Shown here: piece by piece, positions 51,723 to 60,669 of the stretch
Position numbering within the stretch: position 1 is the stretch's first letter
Layout: every line of letters starts with the position of its first letter
DNA from: an uncultured Alphaproteobacteria bacterium
GTDB lineage: Bacteria > Pseudomonadota > Alphaproteobacteria > HIMB59 > GCA-002718135
Reading direction: 5' to 3'
NCBI GenBank assembly: GCA_902511405.1
Contig: CABXEZ010000005.1
Coordinates: forward strand, 1 to 63,226
Length of the DNA stretch: 63,226 nt
The notes under the pieces: model-generated
The model's database searches: none
The model's input: the letters and a program-made list of their open reading frames with translations, nothing else
What the model was told of the DNA's origin: nothing
Made by a program: the position numbers and the translations under genes

Positions 51723-52685
51723 TTAAGATCGAAGCATTTTACCACGACCATAAAAAATCATAAGTAATAACAAAGTTGCCCCAAATATCATTTGTCTTCC
51801 TGACTCGTCTATTCTAATTGTAATTAGTATGCTCTGAAGAACTATCAAGAGTATTGCTCCCAATGCAGTTCCTACATAACCGCCTTTACCTCCAGCAAGG
51901 GACGTGCCTCCGAAAACAACAGCAATAATTGATGGTAAAATATATTGTTCTCCAACATTGGCAAAAGAAGATCCTGAGTATCCTAATAGACAAATACCAG
52001 CTAATGCTGCAAACATCCCAGATAAAACAAACAGACTTACTCTTATCAACTCAACAGGGACTGCAGTCATTTTAGCAGCCCTTTCATTGGTGCCTATGGC
52101 ATAAATTCTTAAACCATAGACAGTATGCTTAAGTAAAAAAACTAAAAATAATGTTAATATTAGCCAAAGCCATAAAATTCCAGGAAATGTATTTAACAGA
52201 GGTTTAGTTGCAAAATGCACTAAAAACGGTGCAGCATTGCCAGAAGGAACTCCATTTCTAACTACTACTAACAAACCCTGCAGTACACCTAACATTCCTA
52301 GCGTCATTACCAGTGGAGGAATTTTAATAAATGTTACACCAATTCCATTAATTAATCCAATAAACCCTCCAACAAACAAAGTGACAGCTACGGCAGGTAA
52401 TATCGCTGCATTACTTCCATCCATAACATTACCAGCTACAACTGCCGCAATAGACACTACTCCTCCTACAGACAGATCTATACCTTCTCTGCCACCAAGA
52501 ATAACTAAATTTTGCCCAGCTGAAATTATTCCTAAAAGTGATGCAACAATTAATAAGCTTATAATTTGATTAGGAGATGCAAACCCAGGTGAAATAAAAT
52601 TACCTAAAAAAAATAAAATAATTATTAATGTTATAGCTACTGTTATAGGATTAAATAAATTTTCATTTTTAAATAATATTTTCAT
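51723..52685 (-). CDS. CUT2 sugar ABC transporter permease
   Basis: A 320-residue CUT2 permease. Motifs are LGGREGIDLSVGGVVS (near 63), MTLGMLGVLQGLLVVV (near 128) and VVFGGTSLAGGKGGYVGTALGA (near 255, shown here in part), with about nine hydrophobic segments. It pairs with the permease gene at 52696, 10 bp upstream. It belongs to the importer headed by the binding protein at 55216. Substrate is probably the sugar or cyclitol handled by the neighbouring Gfo/Idh enzymes. Confidence 0.9.
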   Translation of the reverse strand: MKILFKNENLFNPITVAITLIIILFFLGNFISPGFASPNQIISLLIVASLLGIISAGQNLVILGGREGIDLSVGGVVSIAAVVAGNVMDGSNAAILPAVAVTLFVGGFIGLINGIGVTFIKIPPLVMTLGMLGVLQGLLVVVRNGVPSGNAAPFLVHFATKPLLNTFPGILWLWLILTLFLVFLLKHTVYGLRIYAIGTNERAAKMTAVPVELIRVSLFVLSGMFAALAGICLLGYSGSSFANVGEQYILPSIIAVVFGGTSLAGGKGGYVGTALGAILLIVLQSILITIRIDESGRQMIFGATLLLLMIFYGRGKMLRS

Positions 52686-52695
52686 TGTTTAAATT

Positions 52696-53667
52696 TTATG
52701 CTTGAGCCTTTATGTTAATATAAATGCCAATCATTAAAGCGATTAATATTGACAGTCCTTGAATTAAATTTTGCCACTCTGAAGGCGTTCCAATAAAAAA
52801 TACTAAAGAGTTAATTAGTCCAATAATTAATACCCCAATCATTGATCCAATAACCGATGCAGATCCTCCACTAAGCGCTCCACCTCCCAAAACTACAGCT
52901 GCAACACTTAGTAAGGTCATCTTAGTTCCAACTAAAGGGTCTCCGCTTGCTGTTTCACCAGTAAGACAAAAAGCTGAAACCGCTGAAAAAAAACCACATA
53001 ATAAAAACCCTTTCACTCTAGTTTTAGTTACATCTAACCCTCCTTGAAAAGCAGATAAATAACCATCACCAACTGCTAGTAGCGTTTTTACAAAACGAGA
53101 TTTATTTAAAAAAAAAATTAATAATATAATAAAACTAAGAGCATAAATTACAAATGGAATTCCAAAATAATTTTCAAAGTAAGTTAACCAAAACAAATCT
53201 GAAGCCGGTGTTCCTGCAACTGGCATTATATATAACGCTAAGCCCATAAAAAAAATAGATGTAGCAAAAGTTGCAACAATTGCCTGCAGGCGCAATATAG
53301 CAACAACAAATCCATTAATTAAACCACATAAAATACCTATAATTATACCTAAAAGTAAACTAAGCAAAACTACATAAACCCCACCACCGAAGTGATCCAT
53401 AAAAGCTACGATTGATACATTCACAAGAGAAATAACTCCACCAACTGATAAATCAATATCCGCTGACATAACGACATATGTTTGTGCTACTGCCAATAAC
53501 ATCAAAGCTAAGTATGTACTAATTAATCCAACTAAAGAACCTATACTTATGCTGTTAGGTTCATAAAAACCATTTAATAAAATTAAAACAATAAGTATTA
53601 TTAACGAAGGAATAAATGGAAAATTTCTTATCAATTGTAAACTAATATTTTTATTATTTTTATGCAT
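52696..53667 (-). CDS. CUT2 sugar ABC transporter permease
   Basis: A 323-residue CUT2 permease with about nine hydrophobic segments and the loops MSADIDLSVGGVISLV (near 67), AIVATFATSIFFMGLAL (near 132) and VVLGGGALSGGSASVIGSMIG (near 258, quoted in part). It lies 9 bp after the ATPase gene and 10 bp before the other permease. Two different permeases plus a double-NBD ATPase indicate a heterodimeric channel, like the rhamnose system and unlike the Frc-like system in this window. Confidence 0.9.
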   Translation of the reverse strand: MHKNNKNISLQLIRNFPFIPSLIILIVLILLNGFYEPNSISIGSLVGLISTYLALMLLAVAQTYVVMSADIDLSVGGVISLVNVSIVAFMDHFGGGVYVVLLSLLLGIIIGILCGLINGFVVAILRLQAIVATFATSIFFMGLALYIMPVAGTPASDLFWLTYFENYFGIPFVIYALSFIILLIFFLNKSRFVKTLLAVGDGYLSAFQGGLDVTKTRVKGFLLCGFFSAVSAFCLTGETASGDPLVGTKMTLLSVAAVVLGGGALSGGSASVIGSMIGVLIIGLINSLVFFIGTPSEWQNLIQGLSILIALMIGIYINIKAQA

Positions 53668-53676
53668 TATAATATT

Positions 53677-55167
53677 TTAATTATCATAGGATGCCTCATA
53701 AAGATTATATTTATTTTTTTCTGATCCCTCTAATAATTTAGTAATTTTTCCATTGTTAAAAACAAAAATTCTATCTGAATAAGTCAGTAATTCCTCATCA
53801 TCAGAAGAATATAAAATTATAGAAACACCTTTTTCAGCCAATTGATTAATTAATGAATAAAGATCAGCTTTTGCTGATAAGTCTATTCCTTTAGCAGGGT
53901 CGTCTAGAAGCAATATAAGAGGAGAATTTATTAACCATCTTGCGATAATAATTTTTTGCTGATTTCCTCCAGATAGGTTAGTAATTTCTTGATTAATACT
54001 TGAATATACAGTTTTTAATAAATCTAAGGTATTATTTGCGAGAGGTTGAATGCCATTTCTATTAGTAAATATTTTTTTATTTTTATAAAAATGTATTGGG
54101 AAAATATTTTCAAATATTGATCTACCTGGGAAAATACCATCTCTTTTTCTGTCACCAGAAATATAAGACAGTCCATAATTAATAGATTTTCTTGGACTAG
54201 TTTTGTTTAATATTTTATTTTCTATAAAAATATTACCTGATTTTTTTGGTAAAATACCAAAAATACTTCTCAAAAGGGATGACTGACCTTGACCATGCAA
54301 TCCCCCTATTCCAATAATTTCACCTTTCAATATTTCTAAAGAAATATTATCAAAGTTTTTTCCACAAAGATTGCGTATAGTTAAGGCTGGAGTTTTGATT
54401 TGATTACTTTTTCTTTTAAGATTTAAGATCAAATTTTTTTCTCCTATCATTCTTTTTATAATTGTGTCTTGATCTACATCGCTAAGTTTGTTGGTGGAAA
54501 TTACTTCAGCATCTCTCAATATAGTAATTTTATCTCCTACTTCAAAAATTTCATTCATCCTATGCGAAATAAATATAATTGAATGTCCTTGTTTTTTTAA
54601 ATTTTTCAATATCTTAAAAAAACATTCTACTTGAGATTTATCAAGTGCAGAAGTAGGCTCATCAAAAATCATTATTTTTGTGTTGGAGGCGAGCACCTTC
54701 ATAATTTCAACTATCTGTCTTTGATCTTCTCTTAATTGAATAACAGGTGTTGAAAGTGAAAAATCTTCTCCAGCAACATTTTTAAATAAATTATAAAATT
54801 TTAAAGCTGAATTTCTTAATTTTTTACGATCTATTAAAAAAAAATATTTAGATGGTAAGTTACTCATAAAAACATTGTCTTCTACAGATGCATGATTGGC
54901 AATCGAAAGCTCTTGATAAAAAGTTGAAATTCCTAAATTTTTAGAATCTATTGGATTTTTAATAATTTTTTTTTTATTTTTTATAAAAATTTCACCTTCA
55001 TCTGCCTGCACACTTCCAGAAATAATTTTACATAGCGTAGATTTACCAGATCCATTTGATCCAATTAAAACATGTATTTCTGATTCATTTATTGAAATGT
55101 TGCAATTATTAAGAGCTATTGTTGCCCCATATTTTTTTGATATATTTTTAACTTCAAGTAAAGACAT
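53677..55167 (-). CDS. CUT2 sugar ABC transporter ATP-binding protein (two NBDs)
   Basis: A double-NBD ATPase of about 496 residues. NBD1 has Walker A GSNGSGKSTLCKIISG, a LREDQRQIVEIMKVL signature region and MIFDEPTSALD. NBD2 has the degenerate loop GGLHGQGQSSLLRSIFG, LSGGNQQKIIIARWL and LLLDDPAKGID, where the Walker B Glu is Asp and the Thr is Ala. I start it at MSLLEVKNI (55167). The 6-codon longer frame begins with a TTG inside a hairpin. It powers the importer with the two downstream permeases. Confidence 0.9.
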   Translation of the reverse strand: MSLLEVKNISKKYGATIALNNCNISINESEIHVLIGSNGSGKSTLCKIISGSVQADEGEIFIKNKKKIIKNPIDSKNLGISTFYQELSIANHASVEDNVFMSNLPSKYFFLIDRKKLRNSALKFYNLFKNVAGEDFSLSTPVIQLREDQRQIVEIMKVLASNTKIMIFDEPTSALDKSQVECFFKILKNLKKQGHSIIFISHRMNEIFEVGDKITILRDAEVISTNKLSDVDQDTIIKRMIGEKNLILNLKRKSNQIKTPALTIRNLCGKNFDNISLEILKGEIIGIGGLHGQGQSSLLRSIFGILPKKSGNIFIENKILNKTSPRKSINYGLSYISGDRKRDGIFPGRSIFENIFPIHFYKNKKIFTNRNGIQPLANNTLDLLKTVYSSINQEITNLSGGNQQKIIIARWLINSPLILLLDDPAKGIDLSAKADLYSLINQLAEKGVSIILYSSDDEELLTYSDRIFVFNNGKITKLLEGSEKNKYNLYEASYDN

Positions 55168-55174
55168 AGATTTA

Positions 55175-55201
55175 AACAGAGGCAAATTTCTTGCCTCTGT
55201 T
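55175..55201 (-). terminator. Stem-loop between binding-protein and ATPase genes
   Basis: A perfect 11-bp inverted repeat AACAGAGGCAA / TTGCCTCTGTT with a 5-nt loop lies 14 bp past the binding-protein stop, just before the ATPase ATG. It is followed by TTAAAT, so the U tract is weak. It resembles the hairpins at the same place in the other four importer operons. Confidence 0.75.
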
Positions 55202-55215
55202 ATTTAGTATAAGTT

Positions 55216-56238
55216 TTATTTAAAGTAATTTGCCGTATCAGCAATAGTGAGAGCTTCAGAGTAAGAATAATAACCTGGCTCATCCTTCATACTATTATAA
55301 ACAGTATCAAAATTAGTTCCGTCTACAAAAGGAATTGGGATATATATTGCATTTCCATAAACACCATCTGTGGCAGCGGCTTTCAAATTTTTTCCTAACA
55401 TCATATGTACTGCAACATTAAGTGCGCTTGCCATTACACCAGGAGGGTTAACAGAAGCTCCAGTTTTATAACCTTCCACTTTCCAACTTTCAAAAAAGTC
55501 CCTTCTAATCTCTCCTGTAGCAATAATATTATCTCTACCTGCATCAGAAATTGCTCTCCAAGCTCCAACAGCCATACCATCTTGTACCCAAACACCATTT
55601 ATATCTGGATAAGTGGCTAATAAAGTTTGCATAGCTTGTTGTCCTTGAGCTTGATCCCAATTGGCATTTACTTCAGCAATTATTTCAATATTTGCATATT
55701 GATTAAAAACTTCTGTATATCCATCTACTCTCATTTGGTTAGCAGGGTGTCCAGCAAAACCATTTATTGCTACCACTTTACCATTACCGTTTAATTGTTC
55801 AGCAAGCCATTTTGCAGATTTTGCAGCCCAACCTTTTTGATCAATTCCTACATAAACTGCATCTTGAGAAGAAACTTCGGCATCAGTAGATATAACTAAC
55901 ACTCCTTTTGCTTTAGCTTGTTTGAAAACAGGATCAAAAGCAGTAGGGCTATTTGGATTAATTATTATTGCATCAACTCCTTGACTAATAAAATTTTTCA
56001 CATGAGCTATTTGACCCGGTACATCAACATTAGCACTCTGCACTAGTATCTCTATCTCGACACCTTCACCTGCCCAAGCAGCAGCAGCTTCTTTAGCTTC
56101 ATCAATCATTTGAGTTCGCCATTCACTGCCTACCCAACCATTACTAAGTCCAATTTTAAAGCTTTCAGCTTGAGCTTGATATGTAAGTGAAAAAAATGTC
56201 AGAAAAGTTAATATTTTAATTAAGTATTTTTTTAACAT
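55216..56238 (-). CDS. Periplasmic sugar-binding protein (RbsB-like)
   Basis: A type I periplasmic binding protein of about 340 residues. It has a signal peptide (MLKKYLIKILTFLTFFSLTY ending QAQA) and an N-terminal pocket FKIGLSNGWVGSEWRTQM. GVDAIIINPNSPTAFDPVF lies near residue 85 and GVWVQDGMAVGAWRAISDAG near 215. I start it at MLKKYLIK (56238), where GGAGG stands just upstream; the frame to 56259 lacks a ribosome site. The Trp residues in the pocket segments are typical of sugar or cyclitol binders. It heads the operon that includes two permeases, LacI and catabolic genes. Confidence 0.87.
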   Translation of the reverse strand: MLKKYLIKILTFLTFFSLTYQAQAESFKIGLSNGWVGSEWRTQMIDEAKEAAAAWAGEGVEIEILVQSANVDVPGQIAHVKNFISQGVDAIIINPNSPTAFDPVFKQAKAKGVLVISTDAEVSSQDAVYVGIDQKGWAAKSAKWLAEQLNGNGKVVAINGFAGHPANQMRVDGYTEVFNQYANIEIIAEVNANWDQAQGQQAMQTLLATYPDINGVWVQDGMAVGAWRAISDAGRDNIIATGEIRRDFFESWKVEGYKTGASVNPPGVMASALNVAVHMMLGKNLKAAATDGVYGNAIYIPIPFVDGTNFDTVYNSMKDEPGYYSYSEALTIADTANYFK

Positions 56239-56289
56239 TCTACCTCCAGTTTTATTCATTATAAAAATTATAATTCATAGGAAAACTAT

Positions 56290-56303
56290 TGCAATCGATT
56301 TCA
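56290..56303. promoter_or_regulatory. LacI-family operator in divergent promoter
   Basis: TGCAATCGATTTCA is a 14-bp near-perfect palindrome (one mismatch pair) with the central CG typical of LacI/GalR operators. It lies in the 106-bp region between the importer operon and the divergent Gfo/Idh operon. The regulator at 50698-51720 is the obvious candidate to bind it. Confidence 0.65.
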
Positions 56304-56344
56304 TAAAATATTATCGTTTTTATCAATAAACTTACTAACAACTT

Positions 56345-57424
56345 ATGAAAAATTGGCGAATTGCAGGAATTAATTTTGATCATCTTCATATGGGAGATCT
56401 TTTAAGAGAAGTTTACAATCATAAATGTGCAGAAATAGTAGGAATATGTGATCAAGATATAGATAAAATGCAATCTGTTCAGAAAAATTTCAACATTTCT
56501 AAAGAAAAAATTTATACTGATTTAGATAAATGTATTTTAGAAACAAAACCTGATTTGGTTATTACATGTCCCGCCACGGCGGATCATGCAGATTATGTAG
56601 AAAAAATTTCAAAACATCCTGTACATATATTGGTTGAGAAACCCTTTGCTTCAAATACTTGGGAAGCAAAAAAAATGATTAGATCGATGAATGTTCATAA
56701 TAAAAAATTAGCTATAAATTGGCCATTAGCTTGGTACCCCTGTCATGTTAAGGCAAAAAATATTTTAGATGAAGGTGTTATTGGGGAATTGAGAGAAGTC
56801 CATTTTTATGATGGTAATAGAGGACCTTTATATCATCTTGCCGATAAAATTGAAGTATCAGATAAAGAAGTTGAGAATCAAAAAAAAGACTCATGGTGGT
56901 ACAAAAAAAAATCAGGGGGAGGTAGTTTATTAGATTATTTGGGTTATGGAACAACATTGGGAACTTGGTTTTTTAATGGAAGAGAACCAGAAACAGTTAC
57001 CACAATTACAGATAAAGTTGCAAATATTGAGGTTGATCAACACTCAATTACAATTTGTAAATATGGGAAATATTTATCTAAATTTGAAACAAAATGGGGA
57101 ACATTTTCAGATCCATGGACAGCTCAACCTCAACCAAAATGTGGCTTTGTTTTAGTTGGCAAAAAAGGAACTATTTCAAGTTATGATTTTGAGGAATATA
57201 TTTCTATTCAGACCATAAACGAACCAAATATAAAAAAAGTAAAGGTTGATAAATTACCAATCGGTAAAAGTGGACCTGTTGAATATGTCTTAAATTGTAT
57301 TGAGAATGATAAATTAATTGAAGGACCTCTTAACCCTGAGTTCTGTTTAATTGGTCAAAGAATCGTTGATACAGCCTATCAATCTTCTTATGAAGAAAAA
57401 ACATTAAATTTGATTAATGGTTAA
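56345..57424 (+). CDS. Gfo/Idh/MocA-family oxidoreductase
   Basis: A 359-residue dehydrogenase. The Rossmann start is IAGINFDHLHMGDLLREV, a variant lacking the third glycine of the usual GxGxxG. It has CPATADHADYVEKIS near residue 80, VEKPFASN (EKP motif) near 100 and a C-terminal domain with GGGSLLDYLGYGTTLGTWFF near 195, with Tyr where many members have His. It is the first gene of the plus-strand operon opposite the importer and overlaps the next Gfo/Idh gene by 8 bp. The altered cofactor and active-site motifs mark a specialised subgroup. Substrate is unknown. Confidence 0.85.
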   Translation: MKNWRIAGINFDHLHMGDLLREVYNHKCAEIVGICDQDIDKMQSVQKNFNISKEKIYTDLDKCILETKPDLVITCPATADHADYVEKISKHPVHILVEKPFASNTWEAKKMIRSMNVHNKKLAINWPLAWYPCHVKAKNILDEGVIGELREVHFYDGNRGPLYHLADKIEVSDKEVENQKKDSWWYKKKSGGGSLLDYLGYGTTLGTWFFNGREPETVTTITDKVANIEVDQHSITICKYGKYLSKFETKWGTFSDPWTAQPQPKCGFVLVGKKGTISSYDFEEYISIQTINEPNIKKVKVDKLPIGKSGPVEYVLNCIENDKLIEGPLNPEFCLIGQRIVDTAYQSSYEEKTLNLING

Positions 57425-58508
57425 GTCTAAGATAAGTCAAGATACCTATGCACTTAAGTCTAGTTCTTCAAAATTAATTAAACCACCTAATTTTAATTAC
57501 AAACCACCTACCACTAAGTCTTATAACCCAAATATAGCATTAGTGGGCACTGGTGGAATTTCTAGTACTCATTTAGCTGCTTACAAAAAAGCAAAATACA
57601 AAGTTGAAATATTATATAATCGCACTTTAAGTAAAGCAAAAAAACTAAGAGATATTTATTTTCCCAAAGCAAAAATTACAAATAATTTTAATGATATTTT
57701 AAATGATAAAAAAATTGAGATTTTAGATATTACACTTCACCCTGAAGAAAGGGCAGAGTTTATAAAAAAAGGAATTCTTGCAGGTAAACATATTTTATCA
57801 CAAAAACCTTTTGTTAATAATTTAAAAATAGGAAATAAGTTAGTTAAGCTTGCAAAACAAAATAACGTTAAAATTGCCATCAATCAAAATGGTAGATGGG
57901 CTCCTCATTTAGCTTACATACGTGAAGCCGTTAAAAATAATTTAATCGGTGAAGTAATTAGTTGCCATACCTCAATTCAATGGAATCATAGTTGGATTAA
58001 AAATACTGAATTTGAAAATATTTATGATTTAATACTTTATGATTTTGGTATTCATTGGTTTGATTTTTTAACGAGTATTGTAGATGATAGAATTATAAAT
58101 ATTTTTGCTTCACAAAATAAAGCAGTAAATCAAACCGTTAAACCTCCTCTTTTGTCTCAATGCTTAGTTCAATTAAATAAAGGACAAGCATCTTTGATTT
58201 TTGATGGTTTTACTAATTTTGGAACTCAGGACAGAACGATTATTACTGGAACTAAAGGGACAATAACAAGTAAAGGTCCAGACTTAGGAAAACAAAAGAT
58301 TGAGATATTTACAGAAAAAGGAAAATCATCACCAAAACTTAAAGGTTCATGGTTTAATGATGGTTTTCAAGGTACAATGGGCGAATTATTATCTTCAATT
58401 GAAGAAAATAGAGATCCAATAAACAATGCAGAAAATAACCTATTAACTTTAAAGCTTACTTTTGCTGCATTAAAATCAAGTAAATTAAACAAAATTATTA
58501 AATTTTAA
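57417..58508 (+). CDS. Gfo/Idh/MocA-family oxidoreductase (QKP variant)
   Basis: A 363-residue dehydrogenase with a nonconserved Lys/Ser-rich extension of about 40 residues before the Rossmann fold (IALVGTGGISSTHLAAYKKA). The usual EKP motif reads SQKPFVNN near residue 127. The C-terminal domain has INQNGRWAPHLAYIREA and YDFGIHWFDFLTSI with the catalytic-type His near 219. It overlaps the upstream Gfo/Idh gene and is followed 4 bp later by a mutarotase-like gene. Two different dehydrogenases in tandem suggest an oxidation-reduction relay on one carbon, as in some epimerising or glycoside-cleaving pathways. Confidence 0.86.
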   Translation: MVKSKISQDTYALKSSSSKLIKPPNFNYKPPTTKSYNPNIALVGTGGISSTHLAAYKKAKYKVEILYNRTLSKAKKLRDIYFPKAKITNNFNDILNDKKIEILDITLHPEERAEFIKKGILAGKHILSQKPFVNNLKIGNKLVKLAKQNNVKIAINQNGRWAPHLAYIREAVKNNLIGEVISCHTSIQWNHSWIKNTEFENIYDLILYDFGIHWFDFLTSIVDDRIINIFASQNKAVNQTVKPPLLSQCLVQLNKGQASLIFDGFTNFGTQDRTIITGTKGTITSKGPDLGKQKIEIFTEKGKSSPKLKGSWFNDGFQGTMGELLSSIEENRDPINNAENNLLTLKLTFAALKSSKLNKIIKF

Positions 58509-58512
58509 TCTA

Positions 58513-59610
58513 GTGGATCATTATTTTAATAATAAAGTTAATTTTAATTTTGAGAAGAATGGTGGAATTTTAAAAGATATTAATTTTATTCATAAAAATA
58601 AAATTATACAACCGATGAGTAAGGCTCCATGGGTTGGAAAAAATTCTAAATTATTACCAAAGAAATTAGACTTAATTGAAAGACAGCTAGAGGGAGATTT
58701 TTTTTGTGCTCCTTTTGGAAAAAGCAAAAAAACCCCAATACATGGCTGGACAGCGAATGGGTTATGGGGACAAAAAAAAGAAAAAAGAAATGATTCTAAA
58801 ACAAAAATAGGTCAGTATATTTTGAGAGAAAAAAATAATAAATTTAATATAATCAAGAGAATTATTTTAAAAAATAATCATCCTACAATCTATCAAGAAC
58901 ATATTATTGATAATCTTCTTTTACCAATACCTATTGCGCATCATTCAATGATTTATGCACCTGGAGGGGCAAGATTAACTTTTTCAAATAAATCTTATGG
59001 CGTTACACCAATATCTCCATTGGAAAAAAATCCTAAAAGAGGAAATTCGATGTTACTCTATCCACAAAAATTTCTAAATATCAAACAAGTAAAAAATAAT
59101 AAATTTAAAAGCATTGATTTGAGCCAATTTCCTCTTAATCAAATCCATGAGGATATAATTATTTTAGTAGAACAAAATAAAGATTTTATCTTACCATCAC
59201 TCGGATGGTCTGTAGCTTTCTGTAAAAAGGATAATTTTATTTTTTTTACAGTTAAAGATACACTAAGACTGCCTGAAACAGTATTATGGATGAGTAACGG
59301 TGGAAGAAATTATAAACCATGGTCAAAAATTCATAAAAATGTGTTAGGTATTGAGGAAGCATCAACAAGTTGTCATGAAAATTACAAACTATCTGCGACT
59401 TTCAACAAATCTAAATTAAATCATCCAATGGGATTATATTCTTCTAAAAATAAGACATTGAAAATTAAATACTGCTTTGGCTGCATTCCGGCTCCATCAA
59501 ATTGGAAATATGTAAAAGATTTAAAATTTACAAAAAAAAATATTATTTTTGTTGGGAATGATAATACAAAGAAAATAATCCCTTTTTATTACAGTCATTT
59601 TTTACAATAA
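58513..59610 (+). CDS. Galactose-mutarotase-like protein of unknown function
   Basis: A 365-residue protein with a GTG start 4 bp after the previous stop. The in-frame ATG at 58615 is an alternative. The beta-rich pattern, with FNFEKNGGILKDINFIH at the start and IAHHSMIYAPGGARLTFS in the middle, suggests an aldose-epimerase/galactose-mutarotase-like fold. Conserved-looking His pairs (AHHSM) and Trp-rich segments (HGWTANGLWG) could form a sugar pocket. I cannot name a family with confidence. Its position, after two Gfo/Idh genes, suggests it binds or epimerises the pathway sugar. It is convergent with the TIM-barrel gene, 4 bp apart. Confidence 0.6.
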   Translation: MDHYFNNKVNFNFEKNGGILKDINFIHKNKIIQPMSKAPWVGKNSKLLPKKLDLIERQLEGDFFCAPFGKSKKTPIHGWTANGLWGQKKEKRNDSKTKIGQYILREKNNKFNIIKRIILKNNHPTIYQEHIIDNLLLPIPIAHHSMIYAPGGARLTFSNKSYGVTPISPLEKNPKRGNSMLLYPQKFLNIKQVKNNKFKSIDLSQFPLNQIHEDIIILVEQNKDFILPSLGWSVAFCKKDNFIFFTVKDTLRLPETVLWMSNGGRNYKPWSKIHKNVLGIEEASTSCHENYKLSATFNKSKLNHPMGLYSSKNKTLKIKYCFGCIPAPSNWKYVKDLKFTKKNIIFVGNDNTKKIIPFYYSHFLQ

Positions 59611-59614
59611 TTAT

Positions 59615-60529
59615 TTATTTTAAATAAGGAAGTAAATTATCTCTTGCTAAAATAAAACCCTCTTTAAGAAGCGTCTCAGTTTCTTCAAAGTTTCTATCTT
59701 CGTGTTCAATGATTATTGATCCATCATATTTTACTTTTAAAAGTTCTGAGAAAAAAACAGACCAATCTACATCACCAAGTCCTGGCATTTTAGGAACTTG
59801 CCAACCCATGCCCTGTGATAAAACTCCATGACTATATAATCCCTCCAGATCAATAGTTAAATCTTTTGCGTGAACATGTTTAAAGTGCGATCCAAACTCA
59901 GATATAAATTTTTTTTGATCAATCATTTGAAGAATTAAATGACTTGGATCAAAATTCATTCCAACAGCTCCATTCCACTCTTCAATAATTCTCCTCCAAA
60001 TTTTAGGAGAATAGGCTATGTTATGACCTCCTGGCCACTCATCATAACTAAATATCATAGGACAGTTTTCAAAAGCTAGTTGAATACCTTGGTCTGTTGT
60101 ATATTTTATAAATTCTGGCCATATTCTTTGAGCCCTTTCCCAATTTTCATCTATATTTAATTTTGCATCTCCTCCGCAGAATGTATTTACAACGGGAACC
60201 TTCATTTTTTTTGCACAATCAACTACATTTTTTAAATGATCGAATACATCCTTACGATGTTCAGAGTCTGGATGAAGAGGGTTTGGGTAATATCCTAATC
60301 CAGATATAGTAATATTTTTACTGGATAAAGACTCTACAATTTCAGTTGCTTGCATTTCTGAAATATTTGCAACATTTACATGGGCTGTTCCGGCATATCG
60401 TCTTTTTTTATCATTTGATATAGGCCAACATGCAATTTCAAGGGCGTGGAAATTATTATCCTTAGCCCAATCTGCAACCTCTTCCAATGATTTATTATCA
60501 AATGGTGCTGTTAAAATTCCTAATTTCAT
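59615..60529 (-). CDS. Sugar phosphate isomerase/epimerase-like TIM barrel
   Basis: A 304-residue xylose-isomerase-like TIM barrel. Probable metal ligands are Glu in LAFENCPMIFS (near 152), Asp in GMNFDPSHLILQM (near 192), His in HVHAKDLTID (near 218) and Glu in IIIEHEDRNF (near 272). The GTAHVNVANISEMQ segment and the long YSHGVLSQGMGWQ loop are distinctive. It is a single gene convergent with the plus-strand operon. IolE-like (inosose dehydratase) or ketose isomerase activity is conceivable given the nearby dehydrogenases. No firm substrate can be assigned. Confidence 0.85.
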   Translation of the reverse strand: MKLGILTAPFDNKSLEEVADWAKDNNFHALEIACWPISNDKKRRYAGTAHVNVANISEMQATEIVESLSSKNITISGLGYYPNPLHPDSEHRKDVFDHLKNVVDCAKKMKVPVVNTFCGGDAKLNIDENWERAQRIWPEFIKYTTDQGIQLAFENCPMIFSYDEWPGGHNIAYSPKIWRRIIEEWNGAVGMNFDPSHLILQMIDQKKFISEFGSHFKHVHAKDLTIDLEGLYSHGVLSQGMGWQVPKMPGLGDVDWSVFFSELLKVKYDGSIIIEHEDRNFEETETLLKEGFILARDNLLPYLK

Positions 60530-60669
60530 TTTTTATATTTATATTTAAATGATAGAAAATTACAAATGTTTAATATTAATTTTCAATGTGTATTGAGTAA
60601 AACTCTAGAGTATAAACAACAATCAAATATTTAAATAAATAGATATTGAGTTAAATTTAAAAGGCTTGT

